Below, one piece after another: positions 1 to 9,106 of a stretch of 64,000 nucleotides of DNA (its first letter is position 1; every line of letters begins with the position of its first letter). The notes beneath the pieces were generated by a model. That model saw nothing but the letters and a program-made list of their open reading frames with translations, made no database searches and was not told where the DNA came from. The DNA is from Phycisphaerales bacterium PN19_bin_20 (GTDB taxonomy: Bacteria; Planctomycetota; Phycisphaerae; Phycisphaerales; UBA1924): contig JAJOLK010000010.1 of the NCBI GenBank assembly GCA_021173225.1, forward strand, positions 1 through 64,000, in the 5' to 3' direction. The position numbers and the translations under genes were made by a program.

Positions 1-858
1 CCCAAGTATGGTTACGATGACATCATCGATAATGGGTCCGAAGCTATCCGACGACACGTCGGATCGAAACCTGATTGTGGTGGTTGTCGCCAGAGCAGTG
101 AACGCGAACTGGAAGTCTTGGTACACGGCAACGGGCGGACTCTGCCCGGGTGGCTGGAAGGGTGCATTGATAAGATTGGCCGCTGACACGAGGCCCGAGT
201 TGGAGATTGAGATGCTGCCGCCGTAGGCCTTGAACCTGAGCCTGTAGACACAGCCAGGATTTGTGGGGATCGTCGTCGAGATTTCTCCGAATGGGCCTGC
301 AACGGTTCCCTTGAGGTCGAGCGAATAGGTTCCAGCGGCGGCACGATGTCCCGAGTTCCGCAACCAGTCCACACCAGAGGCCCCGCCGACCGTCCATCCC
401 GTGATCGTCGTGGAGCCGGTCACGAATCGCATAAAATCGAAGCCGGTGGGTATGAAGGGTCCACCGAGCTCAAAGCTGCCAGCGCCTGAGCCGTGTGTAG
501 AGTCGATGATGTTCTGGGCCATGGCGTTTCCGGCCGATGTCCCTAAGAGGACCGCGCAGACGGCACCCCGGACCATTGGGCTCAAGAGTCCTCGTGGCGT
601 CCGCACCGACGACTCTGCGCACTTGGCATCGCGAGCACCCGCCCCTAAACGTTGCCGCATCGCCATGGGCGATTCTCGCCCGGTGAGCAAGACATGCGGT
701 GCGATTATCGGAACTTGTAATGCGCGAGTCGCTGTGCGGAGAACGCCGGTGACCACCCGGCCGATTAGCAAAAGCGTTTTCACGCCGGAAACTTGCATCG
801 GGCGGTGTGTGTTGGATAACAGTAACTTGGCTATCATCTCAATGGTTTGTTTCAACAT
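1..858 (-). CDS. Choice-of-anchor C family secreted protein, C-terminus beyond the window
   Basis: Open for 286 codons from ATG 858 to the window edge with no stop, so the gene is partial. The start is supported by a strong ribosome site (AAGGAGAG) 7 nt upstream. From about residue 125 the protein reads as the choice-of-anchor C fold: a GSFELGG strand, TTITGWTVGGASGVDWL, YSLDLKGT, then an ISTTIP...YRLRFKAYG strand pair, which is the usual conserved order. Such proteins are secreted and often carry a C-terminal sorting anchor, here not visible. A signal-peptide-like segment (VRGAVCAVLLGTSAGNAMA) lies about 95 residues in, so either the leader is unusually long or an internal ATG (near 574 or 660) is the true start. 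Those internal ATGs lack a good ribosome site. The family is recognised from its motif pattern; the function is unknown, probably cell-surface. Confidence 0.72.
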   Translation of the reverse strand, partial: MLKQTIEMIAKLLLSNTHRPMQVSGVKTLLLIGRVVTGVLRTATRALQVPIIAPHVLLTGRESPMAMRQRLGAGARDAKCAESSVRTPRGLLSPMVRGAVCAVLLGTSAGNAMAQNIIDSTHGSGAGSFELGGPFIPTGFDFMRFVTGSTTITGWTVGGASGVDWLRNSGHRAAAGTYSLDLKGTVAGPFGEISTTIPTNPGCVYRLRFKAYGGSISISNSGLVSAANLINAPFQPPGQSPPVAVYQDFQFAFTALATTTTIRFRSDVSSDSFGPIIDDVIVTILG

Positions 859-1004
859 GCTAACTCTCCTTCAAAGGTTGGAAGCCGTCTTTCGCCGTAA
901 CTCTTTAGCCAAATATAACCCGTGCTCCACAACGCTTCGTATTGCTATCGCTCTTCTGTTTTCATCTGTCTCTCCTGCCTACTTCAGACTTCATTTGTCG
1001 TAGG

Positions 1005-1023
1005 CCCGGCCAGTTAGGCCGGG
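1005..1023 (-). terminator. Hairpin at the end of the FG-GAP fragment
   Basis: A perfect 7-bp inverted repeat CCCGGCC/GGCCGGG with the 5-nt loop AGTTA. It lies exactly at the end of the truncated FG-GAP gene, whose TAA stop (1016-1014) falls inside the loop. No U tract follows on the minus strand, so termination is inferred from position and stem strength only. Confidence 0.45.
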
Positions 1024-1346
1024 TGAACACGCCACAGTACGACTTTCCGGTCGTCCTCTCTTCCCGGGCGGCCCTCCGCTCGCCGCGCGCAGCGACACGA
1101 TCCGCCCGCGTTGCCCAGCAGGATCGAGACAGTGTTGCTGCTGAAGTCCGCCACGGCGAGGTCGAGCCGGCCGTCGGCGTTGAAGTCGCCCACCGCGACG
1201 GAGTACGGCTGTGTGCCCGCGGCGTAGTTGGACGCGGCGGCGAAGGAGAGCGGGCACTGGGCACGCGCGCTCGGCACTGTGCCGCAGAGCAGCAGCAAGG
1301 GCGGGAGCAGCAGCAAGGCGCGCGACGACATGGAGCGGATCGACAT
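1014..1346 (-). pseudogene. FG-GAP/VCBS repeat protein, truncated remnant
   Basis: ATG 1346 follows a GGGAG ribosome site and opens a clear signal peptide (a Leu-rich core ending SARA-Q). Then comes one FG-GAP/VCBS unit: YSVAVGDFNADGRLDLAVAD followed by SSNTVSILLGN. This is the calcium-binding beta-propeller blade of secreted proteins, which normally recurs several times. After the first blade the reading degenerates into an Arg-rich tail and stops inside a hairpin. The total is about 110 residues, far short of a propeller. The simplest reading is that a deletion removed the rest of the gene, leaving promoter, leader and first blade. A functional mini-protein cannot be excluded. Confidence 0.6.
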
Positions 1347-1470
1347 TGAGAATCTCCCGGAGTTCCGAGACTCTACCACCCGTTATACAGACCCGCAAGC
1401 AGATTCTTTGACATTTGCGAAGATTCTGGCAGCCACTTTCCCCTTTGCTGACGAACTTCCAACGAACAAA

Positions 1471-1492
1471 CCCCGCCGCAGGTGCGACGGGG
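1471..1492 (-). terminator. Rho-independent-like terminator of atpA
   Basis: On the minus strand, CCCCGTCGC pairs with GCGGCGGGG (one mismatch) across the loop ACCT and is followed by TTTGTT. It lies about 80 nt beyond the atpA stop, in the position expected for its terminator. Confidence 0.6.
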
Positions 1493-1569
1493 CGTATGGT
1501 TGTTTGGAGATTGTCTGAGCGGGCCGTCACTCGCCCAAAGAGGTTAGGCCAAGCCATCTCGCCCCTCTC

Positions 1570-3117
<1,548 letters not shown>

Positions 3118-3263
3118 AGAGAGGGCTCTGGGGGATTGGGATCAGGAACTGCTGACCAAGGAACACTGGTGGGGGAAACGTGGTTAAAAGGCCGTGACTG
3201 CGGGCCGATCGACCGCCCTGCAAACGGCCGCCGCCGGCCCCTCTAGGACGGGGCGCGGGCAGG

Positions 3264-3292
3264 AGTTTAGGACGCCACCGCCAAGGGGTCGA
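3264..3292 (-). promoter_or_regulatory. Possible sigma-70 promoter for atpA
   Basis: On the minus strand TCGACC (3292-3287) and TAAACT (3269-3264) are separated by exactly 17 nt. This would give a leader of roughly 140 nt before the atpA ATG. The -35 matches the consensus at only 4 of 6 positions, so the call is tentative. Confidence 0.3.
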
Positions 3293-3419
3293 GGAGTCTT
3301 CGGCCCGGGTCTGCAATGCCCTGCGGGCCAGCCACTACACCGTGGCCGATTGTTGGGGGCGTGTTGCGGCGATGAGGCGGACGGGCAGCGCGCAGCGCGC
3401 TCACGTGGTTCATCAAGCA

Positions 3420-3452
3420 CAAGGCCCCATGCTGATTGGGCACGGGGCCTTG
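3420..3452 (-). terminator. Terminator downstream of the PEP-CTERM gene
   Basis: The inverted repeat CAAGGCCCC/GGGGCCTTG can be extended inward by GTG/CAT (one G-U pair) around a 9-nt loop. It lies about 45 nt past the PEP-CTERM stop on the minus strand. Only scattered T residues follow, so it may terminate weakly or act as a 3' stabilising stem. Confidence 0.55.
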
Positions 3453-3495
3453 GGACATGTCTACTCAAACTCAGGGGCTAAGCAGCGCCCGCGCA

Positions 3496-4599
3496 TCAGC
3501 GCCGACGGCGCGTGGCGGCCAGCGCGCCCAGCATCAGCAGGCCCGCCGCCCCGGGGGTCGGGACGGCCCGGAACGCCGACCACTCGACGATCAGGCGTGC
3601 GTTGCCCTCAAACCCAGGGCCCATCTGCGCGCGGGCGTCGGCCGCGCCATTGCCGGTAGTGTCACGCACGAGATTGTTGATCTCGGCGATGGCGTCCCAT
3701 GAAACGTTGAACGAGCCGCCGGTCTGGACCAGCGCGCTGAGCACGTTGAAGTCCTGCGTGAACGAGTAGCCAACGCTGTTGGGATCAACGCCCTGCCCAG
3801 GGTCCTGAACGAACACGCCGTTGACAGAGACCGCGTCGATAGCGCCCACGCGGTTGACAGTCACGTCAGCGTTGTTGCTGGCGCCGAAGCCCCAGGCGGT
3901 GTCGTACGACCCGCCACCGGCGTTATTGGCTGCCACTACGGCGTTGACGCGAATGGAGCTGGTGTTGCTCAGCCCACCGAAGGCTGTCGTCGCGGCGTTG
4001 GCGGTGATGGTCCCATCAACGAAGAACTGGCTGCGCTGCCCGCCGTTGCCGCCGATGATCCGCAGCAGCATTTCGTCAGCGCCGTAGCCTGTGCCCACCG
4101 CCAGCCGCGCGCTGGTGGGGACCCAGACGACTTGCCCGAAGCTCGCGACGCCGCCAGCGTCGGGGTTGGGGTTGCTCCAATGGTTTAGGCTCACGCCGCG
4201 CCGCTCGGCCCCTGCCTGCGGAAAGTTGTTGCCGCTGGTCGTGCCGCCGTAGCCGGGGTTGAAGAATCGCCCGCTCGCGCCAGCGGTGCCGAAGTTGCCG
4301 AAGACCTGGCGCTGCACATACTGCTGGGCTGACTGATCACCGCCGGTGAACCAAGGCGTGCCCGCCTCGTTCATCACCCCGAAGCTCGTGTCGGTGAATG
4401 GGGGCGTGGTCTGCCCGGATGCACCGCCGCGCGGCGTCCCGATCAGCCCCGTGTCGTACGTTCCGCCGGTCATCGGCGACCAGCTCCACCCGCCCGGAAG
4501 CGCAGTGTTGACCGGCGCGGCAACCGCCACACCAGCGAGGGCCACAAGAACAATCACACCGGCCGCCTGAGCGGCCACGCCTGAGAAGCGCACAACCAT
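3496..4599 (-). CDS. PEP-CTERM sorting domain-containing secreted protein
   Basis: A 367-residue protein. It starts at ATG 4599 behind a very strong ribosome site (GGAGGAGAG, 7 nt). The N-terminal signal peptide has the core AAGVIVLVALAGVAVAAP. The C-terminus reads VPTPGAAGLLMLGALA followed by Thr and four Arg. That is the Pro-Thr-Pro, hydrophobic helix and Arg-cluster layout of PEP-CTERM anchors, which are processed by an exosortase. The body is Gly/Asn/Thr-rich and probably beta-structured, without a domain I can name. It includes a stretch about DTTGNGAADARAQ. It is likely an exported surface or matrix protein. A hairpin terminator follows and no same-strand neighbour abuts it, so it is probably monocistronic. 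Confidence 0.82.
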   Translation of the reverse strand: MVVRFSGVAAQAAGVIVLVALAGVAVAAPVNTALPGGWSWSPMTGGTYDTGLIGTPRGGASGQTTPPFTDTSFGVMNEAGTPWFTGGDQSAQQYVQRQVFGNFGTAGASGRFFNPGYGGTTSGNNFPQAGAERRGVSLNHWSNPNPDAGGVASFGQVVWVPTSARLAVGTGYGADEMLLRIIGGNGGQRSQFFVDGTITANAATTAFGGLSNTSSIRVNAVVAANNAGGGSYDTAWGFGASNNADVTVNRVGAIDAVSVNGVFVQDPGQGVDPNSVGYSFTQDFNVLSALVQTGGSFNVSWDAIAEINNLVRDTTGNGAADARAQMGPGFEGNARLIVEWSAFRAVPTPGAAGLLMLGALAATRRRR

Positions 4600-4773
4600 A
4601 AATCACTCTCCTCCGGTGCCGCCGAACCTCGGGGCACCAAACACACCCGTCACGCACAGCTGCTAAGCATGGGGCACCTTGGTCGGTGCCGACATGCGAA
4701 GACATTACCCCAGCAAGGTGGCCCACGCAAGGCAATCGTGCGTGATTCTTGGTGGAGAACCCGGGCGAGAGCT

Positions 4774-4799
4774 ATCAAAGCCCTTACCGCGGCTTTGAT
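4774..4799. terminator. Hairpin downstream of the amidohydrolase gene
   Basis: A perfect 9-bp stem ATCAAAGCC/GGCTTTGAT with an 8-nt loop lies 20 nt past the amidohydrolase stop. The minus-strand side has no T run; the plus side continues TTTCCCC. It is a plausible terminator for the minus-strand gene. Confidence 0.4.
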
Positions 4800-4819
4800 T
4801 TCCCCGCACAGCAGCCGAA

Positions 4820-6151
4820 TTAACCAGGTTCAAAGCATCGCCACGCCGTCGCTTCGTCAATTGCCTCGCCCGGACTGAGCCGGTCAAGCCCGGCGACCGC
4901 GCTGGCTGACCCAGTCGCCCCCCCGCGCGTCGCACCAACGATCGAGTCAATCGGCTCGGGCCGAACAATGGGCGCATCGCTGCCAAACACCACCCCGCGC
5001 ACCAGCGCCCCCGGCGTTAGCCCGCTGGCGATCAAAGATCGCACCGGCAGCACGCGCCCCAGCGACTGTGGCAGCAGCCGCGTCAGCGCCGGCAGATCCG
5101 TCAGCAGGTGGCACGGCTGCACGCTGGCCGTCACCCCCAGCTCTGCAAACCGCGGCACGTCCGCCGGGTCGATCAGCTCGCAGTGCTCGATGCGCTGTCC
5201 CATCGCCACGGGCCGCACCCGCGCCAACGCGTCCAGGATCATCCGCACCGCGCCGTCGCCAATGGCGTGCACCGCCAGCGGCAAACCCAGCGCGTCGCAC
5301 GCGCGCAGCGCGTCATCAACCTGCGACGGCGTCACCATCGCCTGCCCCATCGGAAGCCCGGGCAGCGCCTCCGCGTACGGCGTCAGCGTCAGCGCAGTTC
5401 GCGCGTTGAGCGTGCCGTCGGCGAACAGCTTGCCCCCCGCCACCCGCACCCGCGCGGGCCGCAGCGTCTGGACCAGCTCAACAATCGGCCCAAGATCTTG
5501 AACCAGCGGAAAGAGCTCAACGCGCATGCCCAGCTCGCCCGCAAGCTCACCCGAAAGGTCCATCGCCACCAGCGCTTCGGCCAGGCGCAGGTCGGTCCGT
5601 AGGTCGTGCACTTCAATGAACCCAAGCTCTAGGTAGCGGCGCAGCCCCGCGCGCAGATGACTGAGCGACTCCTCAACGCTCGGCCCGGGCGACGCCTCCC
5701 AAGCCGCGTACGCCGCGTGCTCCATCAAGAGGCCCGTGGCTACGCCGTGCGCATCGCTGACAACTTCACCCTTGGGGCCCACGCGTTGGCCGGCGCTCAG
5801 CCCCGCCGCCGCGAGCATCGCGCTGTTGCACACGCCCTGATGATGATCGAACGACATGATCACTACCGGTGCCGCGCCCGCCGCCGCGTCAAGCTCCGCC
5901 AGCGTGGGCCAGCGGCCCTCGGGCCACGCCAGCGGCCGCGCGTGCAAAGCGCGGACGTGCTGCCCGGGCTTGGCCACGGCACACAGCGCCGTCACGCGCG
6001 CAAGGCACTCACCCAATGACGCGCACTCGCTGACACTCGGCAGGCTTAGCGCCGCGCCAAACGCGCCGATGTGACAATGCGCCTCACGCAGGCCAGAGGG
6101 TGTACGCGCAGCCGGCGCGGTCGCGGACGTTTGCGGCATCAGTGCGCTCAT
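4820..6151 (-). CDS. Amidohydrolase of the YtcJ-like type, barrel only
   Basis: From ATG 6151 the protein is 443 residues. It shows the metal-binding start REAHCHIGAFG, SFDHHQGVCNSAML, HAIGDGAVRMILDAL (a metal-ligand His) and GSDAPIV. These match the YtcJ-like branch of the amidohydrolase superfamily, which hydrolyses amide or similar bonds with zinc. Family members usually have a beta-sandwich built from about 50 N-terminal and 50-60 C-terminal residues. Here the HxH motif comes about 25 residues after the start, and the protein ends at ATAWRCFEPG, just where the C-terminal strands would begin. The reading continues upstream to GTG 6364, but that part is Arg-rich and not protein-like, so ATG 6151 is preferred despite a poor ribosome site. 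Substrate unknown. Confidence 0.7.
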   Translation of the reverse strand: MSALMPQTSATAPAARTPSGLREAHCHIGAFGAALSLPSVSECASLGECLARVTALCAVAKPGQHVRALHARPLAWPEGRWPTLAELDAAAGAAPVVIMSFDHHQGVCNSAMLAAAGLSAGQRVGPKGEVVSDAHGVATGLLMEHAAYAAWEASPGPSVEESLSHLRAGLRRYLELGFIEVHDLRTDLRLAEALVAMDLSGELAGELGMRVELFPLVQDLGPIVELVQTLRPARVRVAGGKLFADGTLNARTALTLTPYAEALPGLPMGQAMVTPSQVDDALRACDALGLPLAVHAIGDGAVRMILDALARVRPVAMGQRIEHCELIDPADVPRFAELGVTASVQPCHLLTDLPALTRLLPQSLGRVLPVRSLIASGLTPGALVRGVVFGSDAPIVRPEPIDSIVGATRGGATGSASAVAGLDRLSPGEAIDEATAWRCFEPG

Positions 6152-6379
6152 GCCCCAAGCGTTGGTGCCCAACCACCCGCAGACCAGCCCCAATGAACCC
6201 ACCCGGGTGACGCTGGATCTTGTACGCCTGCGGACCCACACGCTCCGCGCGGGTCCTGGCGCTCTGGCCTTTGGTGCGTGTCTCAAGCACAAGTATGAGC
6301 GAGATCCCGTACACCTTTTCTCACCGATCTTCAGCGCGTCTGGGTCCGCTTCGCGCCTTCGCACGAATTAGTACAATCG

Positions 6380-6391
6380 TCACTTAGTGAT
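6380..6391. promoter_or_regulatory. Small palindrome, possible operator
   Basis: TCACTTAGTGA is an 11-nt palindrome lying between the amidohydrolase gene and a tandem repeat. A TACTAAT-like -10 candidate for the minus strand is adjacent. The call is based on symmetry alone. Confidence 0.2.
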
Positions 6392-6406
6392 GGTGCCCTC
6401 TACCAG

Positions 6407-6455
6407 CGCCCAGTACGACCGCCCAGTACGACCGCCCAGTACGACCGCCCAGTAC
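6407..6455 (+). repeat. 13-bp tandem repeat, 3.8 copies
   Basis: The unit CGCCCAGTACGAC is repeated perfectly three times (6407-6445), followed by a 10-nt partial copy. It sits in the short gap just after the stop of the DUF2470-like gene and ahead of the amidohydrolase. Exact repetition implies recent slippage or an active constraint. Confidence 0.9.
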
Positions 6456-6464
6456 CAGCACCGC

Positions 6465-7193
6465 TCAAAGCGATAGCCACTCGCGCAGATGCCGCTCCGC
6501 GCTGTCCGCTCCACCAAGGTCTAGTGCAACGCGCGCCACGCCGCTGCGCAGCCGCACGTGCACTCCTTCGGGGTCGATCCCGACCGCCGTCGGCTCGTCC
6601 GCCGCGCTCACCAGCCGGCCGAGTCCGCCGCCTACCGCCCGCGCCAGCGCCGCGCGATCAACGTTGCAGACCCGCAGCAGCGCTGCCTGCACCGCGGCCA
6701 GAGGGTTTGTCAGGTCGAGCTCATCACCAGCAACCACCAGCGCCGCGCCGTCCGCCCGCACCCGCGCCGCCGCGATCGTCGCGCTCAGCCACGCGCCGGT
6801 CGTCAGCGCCCGCCCGTGGTAGCCGCACCAGCGGTCCGCATCCGCGCCAGCCTGCGCGTCACTGATCGGCGCGAGCGTCACGTGCAGGTGCAGGCTCTGC
6901 TCGCCCTCATCCGGCACGCTGAAGGTGCCATCGAGCTCATCCGCGGGCGAGCCCCCCGCGCCAGCTGAGTTCTGCGGCCTGGCCCACTGCCGCTGGCCCT
7001 GCGGCATCGGCAAGATCAGCCGCCCCGCGCCCTGGCCGGAAGCAATCACATACCCAACGCGAAAAACCCCCGCGCGCGTCACGTCCTCGGGCGTCTCCAG
7101 CACGCCGCCGCTGCAAGAGCGCAGCATAGAGATCACTTGTTGGCGCCCTCGCGACGTCTGCACGCACGATTGTTGGCCGCCCGGCCCGTTCAA
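6465..7193 (-). CDS. DUF2470 / HugZ-like protein (tentative)
   Basis: A 242-residue reading. The C-terminal part contains a Cys-Asn-x-Asp motif in an alpha-helical stretch (VCNVDRAALARAVGG), then VGIDPEGVHVRLRSGVARV and a closing helix. This is the layout of DUF2470, the C-terminal domain of HugZ-type heme-utilisation proteins. The middle part (ADRWCGYHGRAL...GAWLSATIAAARV) resembles the split-barrel part of those proteins. The heme-binding His residues cannot be assigned with confidence. The start is uncertain: the first plausible internal ATG is at 7127. The gene follows rpoZ by about 60 nt on the same strand and may be co-transcribed. Treat the family call as a hypothesis from pattern recognition. 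Confidence 0.5.
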   Translation of the reverse strand: MNGPGGQQSCVQTSRGRQQVISMLRSCSGGVLETPEDVTRAGVFRVGYVIASGQGAGRLILPMPQGQRQWARPQNSAGAGGSPADELDGTFSVPDEGEQSLHLHVTLAPISDAQAGADADRWCGYHGRALTTGAWLSATIAAARVRADGAALVVAGDELDLTNPLAAVQAALLRVCNVDRAALARAVGGGLGRLVSAADEPTAVGIDPEGVHVRLRSGVARVALDLGGADSAERHLREWLSL

Positions 7194-7253
7194 CGCGCCG
7201 CATCAGGCTCATGCTTCAAGCTCGGCCTCAGGCCCAAGCCTCACACCCGAGTC

Positions 7254-7490
7254 TTAGGCCTTGCTGGGCAACGCCGCGATCGTCTCAGGGTCACTGGTGT
7301 CAAACTGCGGCTCGATCTTGCCCTGCATGATCTCATCGATGGCAACCTCAAGGTCGCTCCGCCCGTTGCGCTCGACCATCGGCCGCGCCCCGTCCATCAA
7401 CTGCACCAGCCGCCGCTGAATCAGCGCGCAGAGCTTGAATCGCCCGCCGGCCTTGGTGATGATCTCGTCGCCCTTGAGTGCTTCGATCAT
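7254..7490 (-). CDS. rpoZ: DNA-directed RNA polymerase subunit omega
   Basis: A 78-residue protein with the omega fold pattern: MIEALKGDEIITKAGGRFKL, then CALIQRRLVQLMDGARPMVE and DLEVAIDEIMQGKIEP. Omega helps fold and recruit the beta' subunit of RNA polymerase. ATG 7490 is preceded by AAAGGA about 9 nt upstream. In many bacteria rpoZ lies between gmk and coaBC; neither is next to it here. The divergent gene across a 686-nt gap encodes a DUF3553 protein. Confidence 0.88.
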   Translation of the reverse strand: MIEALKGDEIITKAGGRFKLCALIQRRLVQLMDGARPMVERNGRSDLEVAIDEIMQGKIEPQFDTSDPETIAALPSKA

Positions 7491-7630
7491 AGAGGTTCGG
7501 TCCTTTGATGCTGGCCGTGCCGCCGGTTGCTCGCCGATCCGCCAGACCCCCTAAGGGTCGCCAGCAGCCATCGGCGTGATCGGGCCTATTCGAGCAAGCC
7601 CGTATTCTGGCCGCCGTCACGCCTTTGCGC

Positions 7631-7658
7631 TTGTGGGTTTGAGGCCAGAGGCTATACT
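7631..7658 (+). promoter_or_regulatory. Candidate sigma-70 promoter
   Basis: TTGTGG (7631-7636) and TATACT (7653-7658) are spaced by 16 nt on the plus strand. Transcription from here would make a leader of about 510 nt before the DUF3553 start. Confidence 0.4.
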
Positions 7659-7716
7659 AGGCCGCCCGGCCGCCTCGGTCATCCACCGTTTGTGCGAGGT
7701 GGGCAGCAGGATTTAA

Positions 7717-7749
7717 CCCCGCCTGTTGGCCAAGCCGTCTGTGGCGGGG
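7717..7749 (+). other. GC-rich hairpin in the leader region
   Basis: CCCCGCC (7717-7723) pairs perfectly with GGCGGGG (7743-7749) over a 19-nt loop. It begins about 55 nt after the putative promoter. No T run follows, so a terminator or attenuator is possible but unproven. Confidence 0.4.
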
Positions 7750-7847
7750 CTGTCTTGAAGGTTTGCGACGGGTTTCCTGCACATATGGCTTTCCGGGGTC
7801 TGTCTCAGCGCTGCTTGGTCGTTACCGTCCCAACTGTTGGCTCGGTC

Positions 7848-7903
7848 GGTCCGACAGAACTGGTCTGACAGAATTGATCCGACAGAACTGGTCCGACGGG
7901 ACC
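7848..7903 (+). repeat. 14-bp tandem repeat, 4 copies
   Basis: Four consecutive 14-nt units of the type GGTCCGACAGAACT, with one to four differences between copies, span 7848-7903. They lie in the putative leader of the DUF3553 gene. Confidence 0.85.
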
Positions 7904-8176
7904 GCTCGGGCGGATTGCGGGCTGGCACCATGTGGGTAGCGAAAGGCGGCAAGGCCAGATGCCGGATTCGTGCTAGGTCCAGAATCCCGCCGCTGCGTGT
8001 ATCTTCCAGCCGGGAACGTGCGGCGGCGTTCGTTGCGGGCACTGGTCGCCCGCGGTCGATGCAGAGTCATGGCTGGAGTGCCCGGGCAACGCCCAGGCCT
8101 CAAAGCGCACCTGCCTGAACGGCGCAACCCAGCAGCGACAGCCGTCGCCCGCAGCGCCAGCAGAAGGAATGGACAC

Positions 8177-8788
8177 ATGCTCGTGAAAACTGACTTTGGC
8201 TTCGGTGATAAGGTCGTCCACCTCGGCCGCCCAGAGTGGGGCTTGGGGACCGTCTCGCAGGCAATTGGCGACGTCCACGAAGGCCGCGCCTGCCAGCGCC
8301 TCACCATCCGCTTCGAGCGCGCCGGCATAAAGACGCTCTCGACCGCCATCGCCAACCTCGTCCCCGCCAGCGATGCGCCCGCCCTCTCAGCACAAGACGC
8401 CGGGCCCGGCGACCCGCTGATGGGCCGCGAGGCCGCCAAGAACGCAACAGACTTGATGCTCCGCATCCCTGATATTGCGAGCGACCCCTTCCAGCCCCCG
8501 CGTGTTCGCCTTGAAGCATCGATACGTCTCTACCGTTATAACGAGCACGCCGGCTCGCTGATAGACTGGGCCGCCGCCCAGAGCGGGCTCAAAGACCCGA
8601 TGACCCGCTTCAACCGCCACGAGCTTGAAGACCTCTTCAAACGCTGGGCGATGCTCAGAGACGACCACCTCCGCAAGCTGGTCTGGGAGATGAAAAAGTC
8701 AGACCCCGTCGGGCTCTCAATTGCCATACGCGGCGCCACCGGTAAGGCCCAGCAACTGCTCAGGAAGTTTGACACCGGCGCGCGATAA
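8177..8788 (+). CDS. DUF3553 domain-containing protein
   Basis: A 203-residue protein from ATG 8177, chosen because GAAGGA lies about 9 nt upstream and the reading before it is not protein-like. The N-terminal 55 residues match DUF3553: FGFGDKVVHLGRPEWGLGTV, then QRLTIRFERAGIKTLSTAIA. In other bacteria this short beta-rich domain occurs alone or attached to UvrD-type helicases. The remaining part is charged and helical (RFNRHELEDLFKRWAMLRDD) and I do not recognise it. No signal peptide or membrane segment is present, so it is likely cytoplasmic. Function unknown. Confidence 0.75.
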   Translation: MLVKTDFGFGDKVVHLGRPEWGLGTVSQAIGDVHEGRACQRLTIRFERAGIKTLSTAIANLVPASDAPALSAQDAGPGDPLMGREAAKNATDLMLRIPDIASDPFQPPRVRLEASIRLYRYNEHAGSLIDWAAAQSGLKDPMTRFNRHELEDLFKRWAMLRDDHLRKLVWEMKKSDPVGLSIAIRGATGKAQQLLRKFDTGAR

Positions 8789-9043
8789 GAGTTACTCGCT
8801 AGTCTCGCACGAAGGGCCAAAGGTCCTGGTCCGCAAAATCACGAGCGGCCCCAAGATTCGCAACGCTCCAATCTCGGCCAAGGTCGCGAGGTCAAAGACC
8901 ACGCTAGTAACCCGGCTTTGGGCCAGAGTGTCGCGGCTTTCTTAAGCTCTGACCTTGCGTTGGCCCGGCTTTGAGGTACATTGTGCGCATGAAGATTTTC
9001 AAGTCGCCAGCTATTGGCACCGATGGGGCGCTGCCGCAGTTGA
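8789..9043. other. Degraded region upstream of the PPC/tail-collar gene
   Basis: No intact gene. An ATG at 8989 opens a reading of only 25 codons that closes at TAG 9062-9064, rich in CAG/CTG/TTG codons. It may be the damaged 5' end of the following gene, whose open frame starts only after TGA 9041. Confidence 0.4.
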
Positions 9044-9106
9044 TGCAGTTGGCACAGTCGGCGTAGTTGCCGCAGTCGGCCAGCGGGCCTGACGACGCAG
9101 CTGACG

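Larger units (their letters stand above)
3118..3495. other. Non-coding region upstream of atpA
   Basis: No protein-coding signal was found on either strand. It holds the terminator of the PEP-CTERM gene at 3420-3452 and a weak promoter-like pair for atpA at 3264-3292. The remainder looks unstructured and GC-rich. Confidence 0.55.
7491..8176. other. Long non-coding region between rpoZ and the DUF3553 gene
   Basis: No convincing coding signal on either strand. It contains a promoter-like pair on the plus strand (7631-7658), a hairpin (7717-7749) and a four-copy 14-bp tandem repeat (7848-7903), all ahead of the DUF3553 start. It could be a long 5' leader or encode a small RNA. Confidence 0.5.

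Noticed and set aside
401-1003. Open frame on the plus strand opposite the choice-of-anchor C gene
   Set aside because: Composition is not protein-like and it lies antisense to a gene with a strong start and family match.
7666-7760. Signal recognition particle RNA or 6S RNA in the leader region
   Set aside because: The conserved SRP tetraloop motif and the 6S bulge layout could not be found; only a simple hairpin is visible.
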